Shown here one piece after another: positions 44,628 through 53,608 of a stretch of DNA of 64,000 bases. The translations under genes and the position numbers were made by a program. Location: contig DASP01000016.1 in the NCBI GenBank assembly GCA_002503825.1, forward strand, positions 62,001 to 126,000, in the 5' to 3' direction. The notes under the pieces are model-generated. The model was not told where the DNA came from. It did not search any database and saw only the letters and a program-made list of their open reading frames with translations. Positions within the stretch are counted from its first letter, which is position 1; every line of letters starts with the position of its first letter. This DNA is from Methanoregulaceae archaeon UBA467. GTDB lineage: Archaea > Halobacteriota > Methanomicrobia > Methanomicrobiales > Methanospirillaceae.

Positions 44628-45077
44628 ATGAGCGATTTCAAAGACGACAGCGGCAGGCGAATCGATGACCTTATCAGGCATATCATAGAACAGGCCGAAA
44701 AAGCGGACGGGAAACCGGTCTTCATCGGCATGAAGATCTTTATTCCCTCTTCAGGGAATTCCCGGGATGACCCTCCGATCATGCCGGTATCGGTACGGGG
44801 TGATTCCACCGAACCGGAGATAGAGATCCACCGGGTCAGGGACCGCATCATGCTCGTGACCGAGCTTCCCGGCATTTCACCGGAAAACATCCAGGTCCTC
44901 TTCCGCGATGACCGGGTCTTTATCTGGGCAAAAGATGCCGGGCGCCAGTACCGGGCGAGTGCCGAGGTGCCTCCTGCAGAGAAGGAGAGTACTGAGATCT
45001 CGTTCAGGAACGGGGTGCTCGAGGTCAGGTACACTCCCGCAGACTGTTGTCCCGGTATGATCGAACGTACAGAATGA
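44628..45077 (+). CDS. Hsp20/alpha-crystallin-like small heat shock protein
   Basis: A 149-residue protein with a charged N-terminal region and an alpha-crystallin-like beta domain from about 60 (EIEIHRVRDRIMLVTELPGI, then SPENIQVLFRDDRVFIWAKD). It lacks the usual C-terminal I-x-I/V tail; it ends CCPGMIERTE. It has the most in common with gas-vesicle/Hsp20-like archaeal proteins. It lies 15 bp after cdc48 in the same transcript, consistent with stress-induced protein quality control. Confidence 0.85.
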   Translation: MSDFKDDSGRRIDDLIRHIIEQAEKADGKPVFIGMKIFIPSSGNSRDDPPIMPVSVRGDSTEPEIEIHRVRDRIMLVTELPGISPENIQVLFRDDRVFIWAKDAGRQYRASAEVPPAEKESTEISFRNGVLEVRYTPADCCPGMIERTE

Positions 45078-45156
45078 GAACGGGGATCATTTCCCGTCCA
45101 CGGGATACTCCCATATTTTTATTATTCTTTCGCCCATGTAATAATGAGTGATTTCT

Positions 45157-46254
45157 ATGCCTAAGACCACAATTTCTCTGATTAAAGCTGATGTGGGCAG
45201 TTTTCCGGGGCATTCCCGCACCCACCCGAAACTCCTCGAAAAGGCTGCACGCATGCTCAAGGAGCAGGAGGGCAGGCTCCTGATCGATTCGTTCGTGACC
45301 CACTGCGGCGACGACCTCGAACTGATCATGACCCACACGAAGGGCGAAGACCATCCCGATATCCACAAGCTTGCATGGGACGTATTCATCGAATGCGCAA
45401 AACTGGCAAAGGAGATGAAGCTCTATGGTGCAGGCCAGGACATCCTCTCTGACGCGTTCTCAGGGAACGTGAAGGGCATGGGCCCCGGTGTGGCAGAGAT
45501 GGAGTTCGAGGAACGCGGGTCAGACCCGGTCCTGATGTTCATGGCCGACAAGACCGAGCCAGGTGCATGGAACTTTTATCTCTACAAGATATTCGCAGAC
45601 CCGTTCAACACGCCGGGCCTTGTTATCGACCCGAGCATGCACGAAGGCTTCGTCTTCGAGGTGCATGACGTCATCGAGAAGCGTATGATCCGGTTCCGCA
45701 CCCCTGAGGAGTCCTACAGCCTCCTCGCGTATATCGGTGCGCCTTCACGCTACCTGATCAAAGCGGTATGGAGAAAAGACGGGATCATTGCCGCCTCGAC
45801 GAGCACCCAGCGCCTGAACATGATGGCCGGGCGGTATGTCGGCAAGGACGACCCGGTCATGATTGTGCGGGGACAGAGCGGGCTCCCGTCGGTGGGCGAA
45901 GTGATCGACCCGTTCACCATCCCGGTCATCGTCGCCGGCTGGATGAGGGGATCCCACCACGGGCCTTTCATGCCGGTCGGTCTGCCCGACGCAAACTGCA
46001 CCCGGTTCGACGGCCCGCCCCGTGTCATCTGTCTCGGGTTCCAGATCTGCAACGGAAAGCTTATCGGACCTGCCGACATGTTTGACGACCCCGCGTTCAA
46101 CCGGGTCCGCGACAGGTGCAACGAGATCGCCGATATGCTCAGGGCACACGGTCCGTTTGAGCCCCACCGCCTCTCCCTTGACGAGATGGAATACACGACG
46201 CTTCCTGCCGTGGAAAAAACACTCAAGGATCGCTGGGAACCGATACCAGAATAA
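45157..46254 (+). CDS. fbp: Fructose 1,6-bisphosphate aldolase/phosphatase (archaeal type V FBPase)
   Basis: A 365-residue bifunctional enzyme that condenses triose phosphates and dephosphorylates the product in gluconeogenesis. The start is ATG 45157 (MPKTTISLIKADVGSFPGHS), with the typical metal-binding ADVGSFPGHSRTHP. The central blocks DILSDAFSGNVKGMGPG, ADKTEPGAWN and GWMRGSHHGPFMPV are near-invariant in the family. The lysine and tyrosine residues used as Schiff base and general acid are expected here by family. It has its own AT-rich promoter upstream (45115-45145). Confidence 0.97.
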   Translation: MPKTTISLIKADVGSFPGHSRTHPKLLEKAARMLKEQEGRLLIDSFVTHCGDDLELIMTHTKGEDHPDIHKLAWDVFIECAKLAKEMKLYGAGQDILSDAFSGNVKGMGPGVAEMEFEERGSDPVLMFMADKTEPGAWNFYLYKIFADPFNTPGLVIDPSMHEGFVFEVHDVIEKRMIRFRTPEESYSLLAYIGAPSRYLIKAVWRKDGIIAASTSTQRLNMMAGRYVGKDDPVMIVRGQSGLPSVGEVIDPFTIPVIVAGWMRGSHHGPFMPVGLPDANCTRFDGPPRVICLGFQICNGKLIGPADMFDDPAFNRVRDRCNEIADMLRAHGPFEPHRLSLDEMEYTTLPAVEKTLKDRWEPIPE

Positions 46255-46343
46255 CTTTTTTTCTTTATCCGGATATCCCGTCATGTGAGCCGGCGGATGT
46301 CTTTAAGCAAACTTTAATTATCTCAGCTCCCAAATTAAGGCAG

Positions 46344-46580
46344 ATGGTCAACGGAATCGTTTTGCCGATCAAAAAAGTATTTTCTCTTGTTGATTCTAAA
46401 ATTACCGTCGAAATAAAGGACGATATGAGGAAACTTCAGGGTCGACTGGTTGCGGTGGATGAATATTTAAACCTCCATATGGAAGAAACCATTGAGCTGG
46501 TTGATAACCAGCGCGGGAGAAGTCTGGGGACCGTGGTTATCAGGGGAAACAACATTCTCTCAATTTCACCGAGTATCTGA
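46344..46580 (+). CDS. LSm (Sm-like archaeal) RNA-binding protein
   Basis: A 78-residue single Sm domain. Sm1 is SKITVEIKDDMRKLQGRLVAVD, here split as VEIKDDMRKLQGRLVAVDEY; Sm2 is GTVVIRGNNILSISP. It forms heptameric rings that bind U-rich RNA. The Sm1 L-x-G-x-L-x-x-x-D pattern is present. A wHTH regulator gene follows 4 bp later, so the two share a transcript. Confidence 0.93.
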   Translation: MVNGIVLPIKKVFSLVDSKITVEIKDDMRKLQGRLVAVDEYLNLHMEETIELVDNQRGRSLGTVVIRGNNILSISPSI

Positions 46581-46584
46581 GGCT

Positions 46585-46923
46585 ATGACTTCTGTGGAAG
46601 AGGCACTGCGGGTAATTCAGTCAAAGCCGGAGGGGGTCCTGCAGAGTGAGCTCTGGAAGATCCTCAATGTCGACAGCCGGAAGTGCTCGCGCATTGTCAA
46701 GAAACTGATCGATACCGGCCTTATCGAGCGTGCAGAGTTCAGAAAAGAAGGGATCAAGACATTTGTACTGAGAGCGAAGAAACGCCCGGTCGATCCCTGC
46801 CAGATCATGGCCGGAGAGGAGCTTATTCCCTGTGTCGGCTGTGATCTTGAGTGCAACGTTATTGAGTGCCACCGCCTGCTCGACTGGATGTATCAGCTCG
46901 CGATCTGCGAGGTTGAAGAGTAG
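46585..46923 (+). CDS. Winged-helix transcriptional regulator with cysteine cluster
   Basis: A 112-residue protein. Residues 1-70 form a winged helix (VLQSELWKILNVDSRKCSRI, then VKKLIDTGLIERAEFR). The C-terminal part has four cysteines in CVGCDLECNVIEC, suggesting a metal or iron-sulfur site and possibly redox- or metal-dependent DNA binding. I use ATG 46585. It is co-transcribed with the LSm gene. A T-run at 46946-46957 behind the stop is a likely terminator. Confidence 0.8.
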   Translation: MTSVEEALRVIQSKPEGVLQSELWKILNVDSRKCSRIVKKLIDTGLIERAEFRKEGIKTFVLRAKKRPVDPCQIMAGEELIPCVGCDLECNVIECHRLLDWMYQLAICEVEE

Positions 46924-47711
46924 AGTCAGGCAGGCTGCCGGTTCATTTTTTTTTTTTGCCGGACCATTCATCATTCCGGTTTTTTATTCTTTCCCGGGAT
47001 CTGCTCATATATTCATTTTCTAAAAGGGCATACAGGGCTCTTATCCCTGCATTGCCACGAGGGTTCACGTATCAGATCCGGTAAATACCGCTCGCGCAGC
47101 AGGCCGTTCTGATCCGGCCCCCGGTCTGAATATGTACCGCCTGACAAAGACTGCATGGAGGTCATGCGTCTCTTTTCCCCCCTGTACGTGGCTTCCTTGC
47201 AATGGGATGGTTCCTGAACAGTTGTTGTCGCTCCACTTCCGGCTCCGTAGGTCTGGTGAGTTTATCAATTATTATAAAAATTCTATTTCTACACCTCTTA
47301 TCGTCATATTTAGTAATACTAAAATGAAAATATTTATTACTATTACTGTACTACGATCCTGTGCAGAACAGGTCCGGCCGGAGAGAAGCGATCTGCCCGG
47401 CCCATGATCACTGCAGCATTTCGATATCCCGGGGAGATCGAATACGCCACCAGATGACCCGCGCTGCACGAACCCTCCAAGTGCCATACCGGTACCACAC
47501 ATGACCGTATACCGGTTGTTCTCCTGAATAACCGGAAACTCACTTTTAAATTTTTTTCTCAGGGGCCGCGTCATTGCCGGTGGCCCTGTTGACGGTCCGC
47601 ACTCCTCCGGCATGCCGGTTTTAAAATTATCAGTTTAATAATAATTATTAATATAAATTATAAAGTATTGCATATTTCGTTTGCAATTTTAATTAAATAT
47701 TACTATATAAT
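46924..47711. other. Long gene-free, partly AT-rich stretch
   Basis: 788 bases. It begins with the terminator T-run of the preceding gene. It contains one perfect palindrome (47309-47323) in an AT-rich island and a second AT-rich island at 47630-47711 that holds the promoter of the ABC operon. Open frames in between (for example 47272-47613 on the minus strand) match no family I know. A short unrecognised RNA gene cannot be excluded. Confidence 0.5.
47309..47323. promoter_or_regulatory. Perfect palindrome TTTAGTA-A-TACTAAA
   Basis: A 7-1-7 inverted repeat in an AT-rich island about 390 bp upstream of the metal-type ABC importer. Its TTAG...CTAA ends recall operators of DtxR-family metal regulators, but the inner bases differ from the bacterial consensus. 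The distance from the operon leaves its target uncertain. Confidence 0.4.
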
Positions 47712-48893
47712 ATGAAAAAAAATGAAATTGTTATGAAAATGAGTATGCTTGTTGTCCTGGCAGGACTTGTCCTTGCCATGCTCGTGATATCGGGCTGCAC
47801 CAGCAGTCCTGAAGAAGTACATGCGGCTCCGGCCGCATCGGACGCATCCGTGAAGGAACTGACTCTCATTGACGGGTTCGGAAGAACGGTGACCGTCGCT
47901 TCACCCCCGGAGTCTGTCGTCTGTTCCGGTTCAGGGTGCCTGCGCTATCTTGTATATATGCACGACCAGGACCTGGCCACAGGTGTCGACAGTATCGAGA
48001 AAAAGGACCAGGTAATGGAAGGACGCCCGTATGCTCTTGTGTACGGAGACCAGTTCAAAAAACTCCCCCTGATTGGTGAATTCCGCGGAAAAGACGACCC
48101 TGAAAAGATTGTTGCAATCGGTCCGCAGCTTGTCTTCAAGTCCGGTTCAACAGGGACGGCATATGCAACCAGCAGCGATGACGCCGATAAACTCCAGACA
48201 AAGACAGGTATTCCTGTCGTGGCATTCCCGTACGGGTCTCTCCGGGACGATACCGAGAAGGCAGAGATGTATGAAGGACTTCGTGTCATGGGCAAGGTCC
48301 TTGGAAAAGAGGACCGTGCTGAGGAGGTCATCGCATACATTGACGCAACAATGGCCGACCTCGAACGCCGGACTGCAAATATTTCAGAATCCGATAGAAA
48401 GACGGTCTACATCGGCGGGGTCAGCTCTGCAGGTGCACACGGTATCATCTCGACAGAACCGGCATACCCGCCGTTCCTCTGGGTACACGGTGAGAACGTC
48501 GCAGGCGGAATGGGTGTCGCACATGCTGACATCTCAAAAGAGGCACTCGTGGACTGGGACCCTGACTACATCTTCATCGATGCCGGGACGATCCAGATGG
48601 ATGGCGACGGCGCTATCGGCGAGCTGAAATCAGACCCTGCGCTCACCGGCCTCACTGCGGTCAGGGAGGGCAGGGTGTACGCCGTATTCCCGTACAATTT
48701 CTATAATACAAACTATGAATCTGTCCTCGCTGACGCCTACTTTGTCGGAAAGACACTCTATCCGGACCGGTTCGCAGACATCGATCCCGGACAGAAAGCA
48801 GACGAGATCTTTACGTTCTTTGTCGGAAAGCCGGTCTTCTCTGATCTCAACGGACAGTACCGTGGCCTCGCATTCAACCGGATCCCGCTCTGA
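47712..48893 (+). CDS. ABC transporter substrate-binding lipoprotein, FepB/BtuF type
   Basis: A 393-residue extracytoplasmic binding protein. The signal peptide ends in LVISGC with lipobox cysteine C29. A periplasmic-binding type III fold follows (LIDGFGRTVTVASPPESVVC, then PEKIVAIGPQLVFKSG and YNTNYESVLADAYFVGKTLY). Ligand is unclear: iron siderophore, cobalamin, or tungstate/molybdate by MolB-like analogy. It is the first gene of a three-gene ABC operon. Alternative Met8 or Met10 starts are possible. Confidence 0.9.
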   Translation: MKKNEIVMKMSMLVVLAGLVLAMLVISGCTSSPEEVHAAPAASDASVKELTLIDGFGRTVTVASPPESVVCSGSGCLRYLVYMHDQDLATGVDSIEKKDQVMEGRPYALVYGDQFKKLPLIGEFRGKDDPEKIVAIGPQLVFKSGSTGTAYATSSDDADKLQTKTGIPVVAFPYGSLRDDTEKAEMYEGLRVMGKVLGKEDRAEEVIAYIDATMADLERRTANISESDRKTVYIGGVSSAGAHGIISTEPAYPPFLWVHGENVAGGMGVAHADISKEALVDWDPDYIFIDAGTIQMDGDGAIGELKSDPALTGLTAVREGRVYAVFPYNFYNTNYESVLADAYFVGKTLYPDRFADIDPGQKADEIFTFFVGKPVFSDLNGQYRGLAFNRIPL

Positions 48894-48944
48894 TGGCACC
48901 TGTGTCGCTGATGTATCTACCAGGCAGTCCGGAGGAATGGAAGG

Positions 48945-50015
48945 GTGCACTTTACTGACGGGATGGTCCCGGGGGACTACCTTGCGTATATCAGGCGAAA
49001 ATCGCTCTGGATAGTCGCGGGTGTCCTCCTCGTGATCCTCCTGTTCCTCGTCTCTATTTCTGTCGGGGCGGTTGCGATACCGCTCGCGGAGGTTATACAG
49101 ACCCTGTCCGGCCAGAATATCTCCCACAAGTGGGACACGATTATCTGGAATATCAGGCTCCCGCAGGCGCTGACCGCCATCGTCGCCGGCGCAGGTCTTG
49201 CTGCAGCCGGTGTCGCCATGCAGTCGATCCTGCGAAACCCTCTCGGCTCCCCGTTTACCCTCGGGATCTCGAACGCGGGTGCATTCGGTGCGGCATTCTC
49301 GGTCATCATCCTCGGGACAGGACAGATGCATTCGACGGTCGCAGACGCGGTCACCATCAATAATCCGTATATAACGACGGCCCTTGCGTTCATTTTCTGC
49401 CTCCTTGCCACCGTTGTAATCCTTTTTATTTCTCGGATCAGGGGGGCCTCTCCCGAGGTGATGGTGCTGACCGGTGTTGCACTCTCCTCGCTTTTCACGG
49501 CAGGGACCATGTTCCTCCAGTATTTCGCATCCGATGCACAGCTCGCTGCCGTGGTATTCTGGACGTTTGGCGATGTATCGCGGGCAAACTGGAATGAACT
49601 CGCACTGATGACCGTGATCGTTGTCGCCGCAGCAATATTTTTTATCTGGAACCGCTGGAACTACAACGCAATCGATGCCGGGGATGAGACTGCAAAAGGG
49701 CTCGGGGTAAATGTCGAACGTGTCAGGATGACGGGGATGGTCATAGGGGCGCTTGTGACTGCCGTGATCGTCGCCTTTCTCGGGGTCATCGGTTTTGTCG
49801 GGCTTGTATGCCCGCACATGGCCCGCCGGGTGATAGGGGATGACCAGCGGTACCTTATCCCGGCATCCTGCGTAGGCGGCAGCATCCTGCTCCTTGCATC
49901 CGATACCGCCGCCCGGCTCATCGTGGCACCCTACGTGCTCCCGGTTGCCGTGCTGACCGCGTTTATGGGTGCTCCGGTCTTTATTTACCTGATTATACGG
50001 GGGTACCGGCGGTGA
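48945..50015 (+). CDS. FecCD-type ABC transporter permease
   Basis: A 356-residue permease with about ten membrane helices. It includes the family blocks RLPQALTAIVAGAGLAAAGV, MQSILRNPLGSPFTLGISNA and VIGFVGLVCPHMARRVIG. The start is GTG 48945, behind GGAGG at 48931-48935. It overlaps the ATPase gene by 4 bp (GTGA). The BtuC/FecCD superfamily imports siderophores, haem, cobalamin or oxyanions. Confidence 0.94.
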   Translation: MHFTDGMVPGDYLAYIRRKSLWIVAGVLLVILLFLVSISVGAVAIPLAEVIQTLSGQNISHKWDTIIWNIRLPQALTAIVAGAGLAAAGVAMQSILRNPLGSPFTLGISNAGAFGAAFSVIILGTGQMHSTVADAVTINNPYITTALAFIFCLLATVVILFISRIRGASPEVMVLTGVALSSLFTAGTMFLQYFASDAQLAAVVFWTFGDVSRANWNELALMTVIVVAAAIFFIWNRWNYNAIDAGDETAKGLGVNVERVRMTGMVIGALVTAVIVAFLGVIGFVGLVCPHMARRVIGDDQRYLIPASCVGGSILLLASDTAARLIVAPYVLPVAVLTAFMGAPVFIYLIIRGYRR

Positions 50016-50860
50016 ACCTCTCTGTCGGGGAGCTCCGGTTCCTCTACAACAACCGGGAGGTGCTTCATGAGGTCTCGTGCACAATCGAGCCCGGCCAGAT
50101 CGTTTCCGTCCTCGGCCCGAACGGTGTCGGCAAGACTACCCTTTTAAAGTGCCTGAACAGGATTTTAAAGCCGGAGAGCGGTACGATTTACCTTGGGGAG
50201 GAGAACCTGCTCGGACTCCGCACGATGGAGATCGCACGCCGTATCGGGTATGTCCCGCAGCGGGTGGAGACCGGCAGGCTCACCGCATTCGATGCGGTCC
50301 TCCTCGGGAGACGTCCGCATATCGGGTGGGACATCACTGCAAAGGACTTAAAAATAGTCGATGCAGCCTTTCACCGGCTTTCGATGGAACACCTCCGCCT
50401 CTGCTACATCGACGAGATGAGCGGCGGCGAACTGCAGAAGATTGCCATTGCCCGGGCACTTGTCCAGGAGCCGAAGATACTCCTTCTCGACGAGCCGACG
50501 AGCAACCTCGACCTGAAGAACCAGGTCGAGATCCTTGCCGTGATTGCCGGGATTGTAAGGCAGCACGATATTGCCGCGGTCATGACCATGCATGATCTCA
50601 ACCAGGCACTACGCTTTTCCGACAGGTTCATCTTTTTAAAAGGCGGGACGGTCCACCTTTTCGGCACCGGAGACGATGTGACGCCTGGCATAATCGAGGA
50701 AGTATACGGGATCCCTGTCATCATCGGGGATCTCGGGGGAGTGCGGTGTATTGTACCGGACCACTGCTGCATTGATCGCAGCACCATCCCGGCGTGTGAA
50801 AGGACGCCGTACGATAAAAGGAGATTTATCGGACCGGTCGCTCCTGTCAGGCCGGATTAA
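50012..50860 (+). CDS. FecE/BtuD-type ABC transporter ATP-binding protein
   Basis: A 282-residue ATPase with Walker A GPNGVGKTT (about 34-42), the signature MSGGELQKIAIARAL and Walker B ILLLDEPTSNLD, then the H-loop in MTMHDLNQALRF. The C-terminal 40 residues extend past the nucleotide-binding domain. The start is GTG 50012, overlapping the permease stop. Its 3' end faces the convergent fmdE gene 52 bp away. Confidence 0.95.
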   Translation: MNLSVGELRFLYNNREVLHEVSCTIEPGQIVSVLGPNGVGKTTLLKCLNRILKPESGTIYLGEENLLGLRTMEIARRIGYVPQRVETGRLTAFDAVLLGRRPHIGWDITAKDLKIVDAAFHRLSMEHLRLCYIDEMSGGELQKIAIARALVQEPKILLLDEPTSNLDLKNQVEILAVIAGIVRQHDIAAVMTMHDLNQALRFSDRFIFLKGGTVHLFGTGDDVTPGIIEEVYGIPVIIGDLGGVRCIVPDHCCIDRSTIPACERTPYDKRRFIGPVAPVRPD

Positions 50861-50912
50861 CCCTGATTTTTAAAAAACGAATGGTATTCCGGAGCCGGAA
50901 TATGGAAAGACC

Positions 50913-51527
50913 TTACCAGCCACGGGAATAGTGTTCTGAACAGGGGATACAGACGATTTTTCCGTCCCTTACGCGGGCACGCGATTCTGCTACCATCTCA
51001 CCGCAGATGCCGCATTTGACCGACCCGAAGATCCTGGCCTTTTCTTCGGGTTTGAGGGTGACGTGAGTGATCGAGAATATCTTGTCTGCGGGCATTTCAA
51101 GGATCTTCTTCACGACATCCCCGGAGCGTCTCCTGAACTCCTTTTCCTCGTCGGGTGTTGCAGTATTCTGCATGACTTTTGACCTCAGCAGGCCAATTGT
51201 ATCATCGATCCGGTCAAGAGTAAAATCAGGCCGTTCTGCGACCCGCACCGCGTCGCCGGTGGTCCTGTTCAGGAAGGTATAGACGTGTTTTCCATAATCG
51301 CGAAAGATAAGGTTTCCTTTCCCGATGGTGCACCCGGTCAGGACCTGGATGGCATCGATCCCGCATGCATCATTTTCAACGATCGCGAGGATCTCTTCGT
51401 CTTTGTCCCTGCCTGACCTGATCTCTTGTAATGCTGCCTCTGCAGCGCGGTATCCCAGTGCCAGCCCCGGGCAGGTATGCCCGTGAAATTCGACTGCTTC
51501 CTCAAATGTTTTTATTTCTGACGTCAT
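50913..51527 (-). CDS. fmdE: FmdE family protein with C-terminal zinc ribbon
   Basis: A 204-residue protein of the FmdE/Tungsten-molybdenum formylmethanofuran dehydrogenase subunit E family. The N-terminal FHGHTCPGLALGYRAAEAAL and the ENDACGIDAIQVLTGCTIGK block are diagnostic. The C-terminal zinc ribbon has CGICGEMV and CIPCSEHY. FmdE is encoded in some formylmethanofuran dehydrogenase operons and is linked to molybdenum or tungsten enzymes; its biochemical role is unproven. The gene faces the ABC importer operon, which fits an Mo/W transport link but does not prove it. Confidence 0.9.
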   Translation of the reverse strand: MTSEIKTFEEAVEFHGHTCPGLALGYRAAEAALQEIRSGRDKDEEILAIVENDACGIDAIQVLTGCTIGKGNLIFRDYGKHVYTFLNRTTGDAVRVAERPDFTLDRIDDTIGLLRSKVMQNTATPDEEKEFRRRSGDVVKKILEMPADKIFSITHVTLKPEEKARIFGSVKCGICGEMVAESRARVRDGKIVCIPCSEHYSRGW

Positions 51528-51687
51528 CGTACTCTCACTTCATTTTTTATTTTGTTTATTCTTTAATAATTTCATTGAAACTTTTCATACCGGCGTGACA
51601 GACCATGAGGTATTTTCCGGGATAGTGAATGATACTGCCGGACGCGCCTTCACCGGAACCGGAATGTCGTGTCAAATCATCATGCTG

Positions 51688-51766
51688 ATACTTTCAGTGC
51701 TGATACCTGCCCGGCTGAAAGTATACATTCCGGTAATTTCTTATTTCACAGGTAAGAATACCGGAA
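51688..51766. other. Two strong adjacent hairpins in 51528-51874
   Basis: Hairpin 1: ATACTTTCAG (51688-51697) pairs with CTGAAAGTAT (51715-51724) around a 17-base loop. Hairpin 2: TTCCGGTA (51728-51735) pairs with TACCGGAA (51759-51766), and TTCTTA (51738-51743) pairs with TAAGAA (51753-51758), with a two-base bulge. They lie between the glnK 3' end and the fmdE promoter (AT-rich, about 51545-51590). They may be a transcript end, a leader of fmdE or a small RNA. Nothing else was found in this 347-base gap. Confidence 0.55.
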
Positions 51767-51874
51767 AATCAGGGAAAACAAAAAAAACGGGTATTGATTC
51801 TCCGCTTCCACGAATGAAAACGGAGTGAGTCCATAGTTACAGAGAGGAGACCGGGGCTATGGATTACTTTGTCG

Positions 51875-52213
51875 TTATACTACTTTTTCACCCCGCTCCC
51901 GTGTCCGCACCCGGATTACGTCTTCAACCGGGGTGATGAAGATCTTTCCGTCACCGATGTTTCCCGTGTTTGCCACGGTGCAGATGATATCTATCAGCGC
52001 CTCCACTTTTTCATCAAGGACAACAATCTCGATCTTTGCCTTCGGGAGGAGGTCGACGATATACTCGGCTCCACGCCACTGCTGCGTGATACCTTTCTGC
52101 TGGCCCCGTCCCTTTACTTCTGTAACCGTCATCGATCCGACTCCGGCTGCATCAAGGGCTTCTTTTAACGCTTCAATCTTCTGGGACCTGATTATCGCTT
52201 CAATCTTCTTCAT
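51875..52213 (-). CDS. glnK: P-II family nitrogen regulator GlnK
   Basis: A 112-residue trimeric signal protein that blocks Amt when ammonium is plentiful. The T-loop YIVDLLPKAKIEIVV region and the C-terminal GKIFITPVEDVIRVRTRERG are typical. The T-loop tyrosine of enteric PII is present in the RGAEY motif. I choose ATG 52213 because GGTGAT, a strong Shine-Dalgarno sequence, lies 4 bases upstream; a GTG at 52222 overlapping the amt stop is the alternative. It is co-transcribed with amt. Confidence 0.95.
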   Translation of the reverse strand: MKKIEAIIRSQKIEALKEALDAAGVGSMTVTEVKGRGQQKGITQQWRGAEYIVDLLPKAKIEIVVLDEKVEALIDIICTVANTGNIGDGKIFITPVEDVIRVRTRERGEKVV

Positions 52214-52218
52214 CTCAA

Positions 52219-53580
52219 TCACCTATTTACTGCAGGCTCTGACACGATGAAATCCGGATAGGCTTCCATCCCATGCTCACCGATATCAAGCCCTTCAATC
52301 TGTTCACGGTCAGAGACACGGAGTCCGACGGTTTTCTTCAGCGTGAAGAAGAGAATCGCACCCATACTGAATGCCCAGACCGCTACGACCACTGCAGATA
52401 TAATCTGGGCGACCATGAAGTCAACGTTTCCATAAAGGAGTCCTGTGACTCCGCCGTACGTCCCGTCAGCCAGGAGGCCGAGTGCAAGGATACCCCACAG
52501 ACCATTTACCGCGTGAACTGATATGGCACCGACAGGGTCATCGATCTTTAGTTTCCAGTCGATGAACCAGACGCTGAGGACAACCAGGACACCGGCAATT
52601 ATTCCAATCAGGACGGACTGCCAGGGACTGACCCAGGCACAGCCTGCGGTTATCGCCACCAGCCCGGCAATAATACCGTTACCAGCCATTGGTACGTCGG
52701 GCTTGCCGAATTTCCACCAGGTGACAAGCATCGCCACTATTCCACCGGCAGCTGCTGCGAGCACGGTGTTTGCAGCGATGATGGAGATGCGCAGTTCCGT
52801 TGCCGCGAGCGTGCTCCCCGGGTTGAACCCGAACCAGCCAAACCAGAGGATGAACACACCAAGCACGGCAAGGGTTATGCTATGACCCGGGATACCGACC
52901 GGGGTCCCGTCCTTCCTGTACTTGCCAAGGCGGGGTCCGACGATCCATGCCCCTGCAAGGGCGATAAAGCCGCCAAGGGCATGAACGACTCCTGAACCTG
53001 CAAAGTCCAGCGCTCCGAGTTCTGCCAGCCATCCGCCGCCCCACATCCAGTGCCCGTAGAGCGGGTAGATGAACGCGGTGATAACAACGCTTGCAATCAG
53101 GTACGTGCTGAACTTCGTACGCTCGGCCATCGCACCGGAGACAATTGTCGCCGCCGTGGCACAGAAGACCATCTGCCAGAACCACAGCTGTATGGTCGTT
53201 ACATCATAGGCATTTCCTACAAGGAAAAACCCGTCCAGTCCTATGATCAGCCCGGTTATGCCGGTTGCGGTACCCATCATGAAGGCAAACCCGGTTACCC
53301 AGTACCCAAGCGCTCCGACGCAGAAATCCATCATGTTCTTCATCATGATGTTTGCCGCATTCTTTGCCCGGGTAAGGCCCGCCTCCAGGAGCGCAAACCC
53401 GGCCTGCATGCTCATCACGAGGAACCCGCACATGAGGACCCAGGCAAAGTTTACCGCCGTAAAGGGATCTTCTTCAAACGTTGCCGCACCGGAAGGATCC
53501 CCACCGCAGGCAGGGGAGATCACCAGTGTCAGGAGACAGATCATTAATATGATCAGTGACATTCCGTGTTTTGTTATCAT
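52219..53580 (-). CDS. amt: Ammonium transporter Amt
   Basis: A 453-residue ammonium channel with 11 expected membrane helices and a likely cleavable N-terminal signal (MSLIILMICLLTLVISPACG). Family blocks include LEAGLTRAKNAANIMMKNMM, DFAGSGVVHALGGFIALAGA and HAVNGLWGILALGL with the pore histidines. It precedes glnK in one leftward operon. An NrpR-type operator lies 29-42 bp upstream of the start codon, so nitrogen-dependent repression is expected. Confidence 0.96.
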   Translation of the reverse strand: MITKHGMSLIILMICLLTLVISPACGGDPSGAATFEEDPFTAVNFAWVLMCGFLVMSMQAGFALLEAGLTRAKNAANIMMKNMMDFCVGALGYWVTGFAFMMGTATGITGLIIGLDGFFLVGNAYDVTTIQLWFWQMVFCATAATIVSGAMAERTKFSTYLIASVVITAFIYPLYGHWMWGGGWLAELGALDFAGSGVVHALGGFIALAGAWIVGPRLGKYRKDGTPVGIPGHSITLAVLGVFILWFGWFGFNPGSTLAATELRISIIAANTVLAAAAGGIVAMLVTWWKFGKPDVPMAGNGIIAGLVAITAGCAWVSPWQSVLIGIIAGVLVVLSVWFIDWKLKIDDPVGAISVHAVNGLWGILALGLLADGTYGGVTGLLYGNVDFMVAQIISAVVVAVWAFSMGAILFFTLKKTVGLRVSDREQIEGLDIGEHGMEAYPDFIVSEPAVNR

Positions 53581-53608
53581 CAGGCATACTCCCTCCTGGG
53601 AGATAGAA

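Noticed and set aside
47272..47613. Minus-strand open frame of 113 codons in the long gene-free stretch
   Set aside because: No recognisable motif, no ribosome-binding site, and it crosses an AT-rich regulatory island.
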